Source: Hornefia butyriciproducens (GTDB lineage Bacteria; Bacillota; Clostridia; Peptostreptococcales; Anaerovoracaceae). Taken from it: a DNA stretch of 64,000 nt. The stretch lies in NCBI RefSeq assembly GCF_009695915.1, contig NZ_VUMZ01000006.1:1-64000 (forward strand). Direction: 5' to 3'. Below the pieces are notes generated by a model that worked only from the letters and a program-made list of their open reading frames with translations, searched no databases and was not told the origin of the DNA. Shown in pieces: positions 62,676 to 64,000 of the stretch. Numbering within the stretch: the stretch's first letter is position 1; every line of letters starts with the position of its first letter. The position numbers and the translations under genes were made by a program.

Positions 62676-63779
62676 TCAGACCTCCTCCAGGATTCCTTTG
62701 TCCGCCGCAAGCCTGACGAGATCAAACAGGCGGGCGTTGATTCCGCCTTTGGGGACTCCCGCATAGATTACCCTCTGACACTGTTCCATCTCCCCCACCG
62801 CCTGTTCATAGGTCTCAGGAGAAATCTCCGCAAACGGACGTTCGCTTATTACCTTGCAGGCCAGGAGCGAAGCCAGCTGATAATCAATATCGTTCTCATA
62901 CAGGATGCCCGCGGCGAAAGGAATATTCTCCTGCTGAAGCTCACGATAAATCCGTATGCCGGTTCCCCCTGAGGATATCACAAAGACCTGCGGCGTATTT
63001 CCCTCAGGCCTTGCCAGTTCAATGCTTCCGAACACGGGATCATAAAAGCCGTTGTCGATATCGTAGAGCTCACGTATAACCTCCGAATGAAAAATCTCCT
63101 CCGGCGTTCCGGCCCGGACTGCATGCTCCCCGCTGACACAGACAATCCGATCCGAGATTTTCTGTGCGAGATCAATCTCATGGAGGGTCATGACGATAGT
63201 GATTCCCTTTTCTTTGGCCATCCGGCGCAGGATACTCAGGAGTTCAAGCTTGTACCGGATGTCCAGAAATGATGTCGGCTCGTCCAGAAGAATGATTTCC
63301 GGCTCCTGACAGATTGCCCGGGCAAGCATCACACGCTGTTTCTGCCCGTCACTGATAGCATTGAAATCACGGTTTCCAAGCTCACGCGCATGAACCGTCT
63401 CCAGCGCCTCGTCCACCTTTGCTTCGTCCTCATGGGTCAGAATGCCCAGACGGCCGGTATACGGATACCGTCCGGCCGCTACGATATCGTGACAGGTCAG
63501 AAGCTCCGGTTTCGGACGGTCTGTCAGAACCACAGCCATGCGGGTGGATAGTTCCCGGAAGGTCATCTCGTTCAGTCTGCTCCCGTCGATGACCACGTCA
63601 CCGCGCAACATGGAAAGCTGCCGGGCGATTGTCTTCAGAATCGTGGATTTTCCGGCGCCGTTGGGTCCGATGAGCGTCACGATCTCACCCCTGCGAACGT
63701 TCAGACAGATATCGTCAATGAGGCTTTTGTTGTGATAACCCACAGAAAGCTGTTCAAGAGCCAGATAATTTTCTTTCAT
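62676..63779 (-). CDS. ABC importer ATP-binding protein (FecE/BtuD family) with C-terminal extra domain
   Basis: 367 aa. ATPase part 1-255: Walker A GPNGAGKST (38-46), signature ISDGQKQR, Walker B ILLDEPTSFLD, H-loop VMTLHEID. Residues about 265-367 form an additional domain (FVISSGGTGIRIYREL, ENDIDYQLASLLACKVISERPFAEI) that I recall from BtuD-like proteins of archaea and some Clostridia. This favours cobalamin/corrinoid or heme/siderophore import, to be treated as a hint. It follows the permease with one base between. Confidence 0.85.
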   Translation of the reverse strand: MKENYLALEQLSVGYHNKSLIDDICLNVRRGEIVTLIGPNGAGKSTILKTIARQLSMLRGDVVIDGSRLNEMTFRELSTRMAVVLTDRPKPELLTCHDIVAAGRYPYTGRLGILTHEDEAKVDEALETVHARELGNRDFNAISDGQKQRVMLARAICQEPEIILLDEPTSFLDIRYKLELLSILRRMAKEKGITIVMTLHEIDLAQKISDRIVCVSGEHAVRAGTPEEIFHSEVIRELYDIDNGFYDPVFGSIELARPEGNTPQVFVISSGGTGIRIYRELQQENIPFAAGILYENDIDYQLASLLACKVISERPFAEISPETYEQAVGEMEQCQRVIYAGVPKGGINARLFDLVRLAADKGILEEV

Positions 63780-63780
63780 C

Positions 63781-64000
63781 TCATCTGCCTCTCTTTCTGC
63801 TGATCATCATATAGATGACAATCGGTGCGCCGAAAACGGATGTCACGGTACTGATGTTCAGTTCCAGCGGAGCGAAGGCAAGCCGCGCGATGAGATCGCA
63901 GAACATACAGAACACCGCTCCCATCACAAATGCTCCCGGAATCACCACGATGGGTCTGGACGTGCCCAGCGCTCCTTTGATCAGGAACGGTACCGCGATA
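63781..64000 (-). CDS. FecCD-family ABC importer permease, C-terminal part
   Basis: The gene enters from the right edge; only its last 72 codons are visible. The visible residues include GTSRPIVVIPGAFVMGAVFC, DLIARLAFAPLELNIS, TVTSVFGAPIVIYMM and a basic end RKRGR. This is the last two membrane helices of FecCD/BtuC permeases, including the DLIAR..F.P.ELP-like motif and the GAP motif. Its stop is one base before the ATPase start. Confidence 0.9.
   Translation of the reverse strand, partial: IAVPFLIKGALGTSRPIVVIPGAFVMGAVFCMFCDLIARLAFAPLELNISTVTSVFGAPIVIYMMISRKRGR

Overview
The window looks like chromosomal core DNA of a Gram-positive anaerobe of the class Clostridia (Bacillota). The basis is strong AGGAGG-type Shine-Dalgarno sites, several TTG and GTG starts, LexA boxes of the GAAC-N4-GTTC type, IreB/UPF0297, ComEA, a Spo0A-type DNA-binding domain, a YneA-like LysM protein, an FeS-type PurF and acetate kinase. 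The gene order coaD - coiled-coil protein - tmcAL - ackA - rpmF is typical of Clostridia. L27 lacks the cleavable N-terminal extension common in Firmicutes and no Prp protease gene is present, which hints at a side lineage (an Anaerovoracaceae/Family XIII-like group is a guess). No rRNA, tRNA, CRISPR array, prophage or intact insertion sequence was seen.

Layout. 1-1250: an AT-rich left edge with a secreted GDPD-like protein. 1.3-4.3 kb: a cation efflux protein, a coupled 73-aa protein, a 34-aa membrane micro-protein with its own promoter and terminator, the remnant of an ABC ATPase, and an M20 amidohydrolase on the minus strand. 4.4-8.7 kb: a membrane-anchored GH25 lysozyme and the metF-metH pair. 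8.9-12.8 kb: a lipoprotein resembling an inactivated PepD, a GNAT acetyltransferase, rpmB, and a PepV-like protein lacking its catalytic Glu pair. 12.8-19.6 kb: asp23-like, recG, rsmD, coaD, a coiled-coil protein, tmcAL, ackA, rpmF. 19.8-29.8 kb: asd, uppP, ftsK, rimO, pgsA, pncC, SOS-controlled recA, and a transglutaminase-like protein. 29.8-36.6 kb: L21 leader, rplU, rpmA, obgE, an HD/radical-SAM fusion, its DUF2344 partner, comEA, a receiver-less Spo0A C-terminal-domain protein, and DUF896. 36.7-43.7 kb: iscS-iscU, phosphoglucomutase, alaS, ireB, ruvX. 43.8-54.4 kb: a purine operon purE-F-M-N-(IMP cyclohydrolase)-(AICAR formyltransferase)-D-L. 54.4-56.3 kb: a PaaK-type CoA ligase and a double-ACT protein. 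56.3-60.2 kb: a regulated leader and a large surface protein. 60.3-61.6 kb: an orphan response regulator and a small alarmone synthetase. 61.6-62.1 kb: a non-coding stretch with a long hairpin and direct repeats. 62.1-64 kb, minus strand: a YneA-like division inhibitor under several LexA boxes, then an ABC importer of the iron/cobalamin type that runs off the right edge.

How the genes work together. The pur operon, asd, metF-metH, iscSU and the folate-dependent steps form a biosynthetic core. recG, recA, ftsK, ruvX and the YneA-like gene concern DNA repair and its coupling to division. uppP, GH25 and the surface protein concern the envelope. Ribosomal protein genes (rpmB, rpmF, rplU, rpmA) are scattered, each with its own promoter or terminator. 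Most individual genes are ordinary. The less usual items are the receiver-less Spo0A domain, the two M20 proteins with degraded active sites, the L21/L27 peculiarities, the HD-radical SAM fusion, the promoter framed by a 10-bp inverted repeat before recA, and the structured non-coding DNA at 61.6-62.1 kb. All identifications come from reading motifs; no database search was possible.
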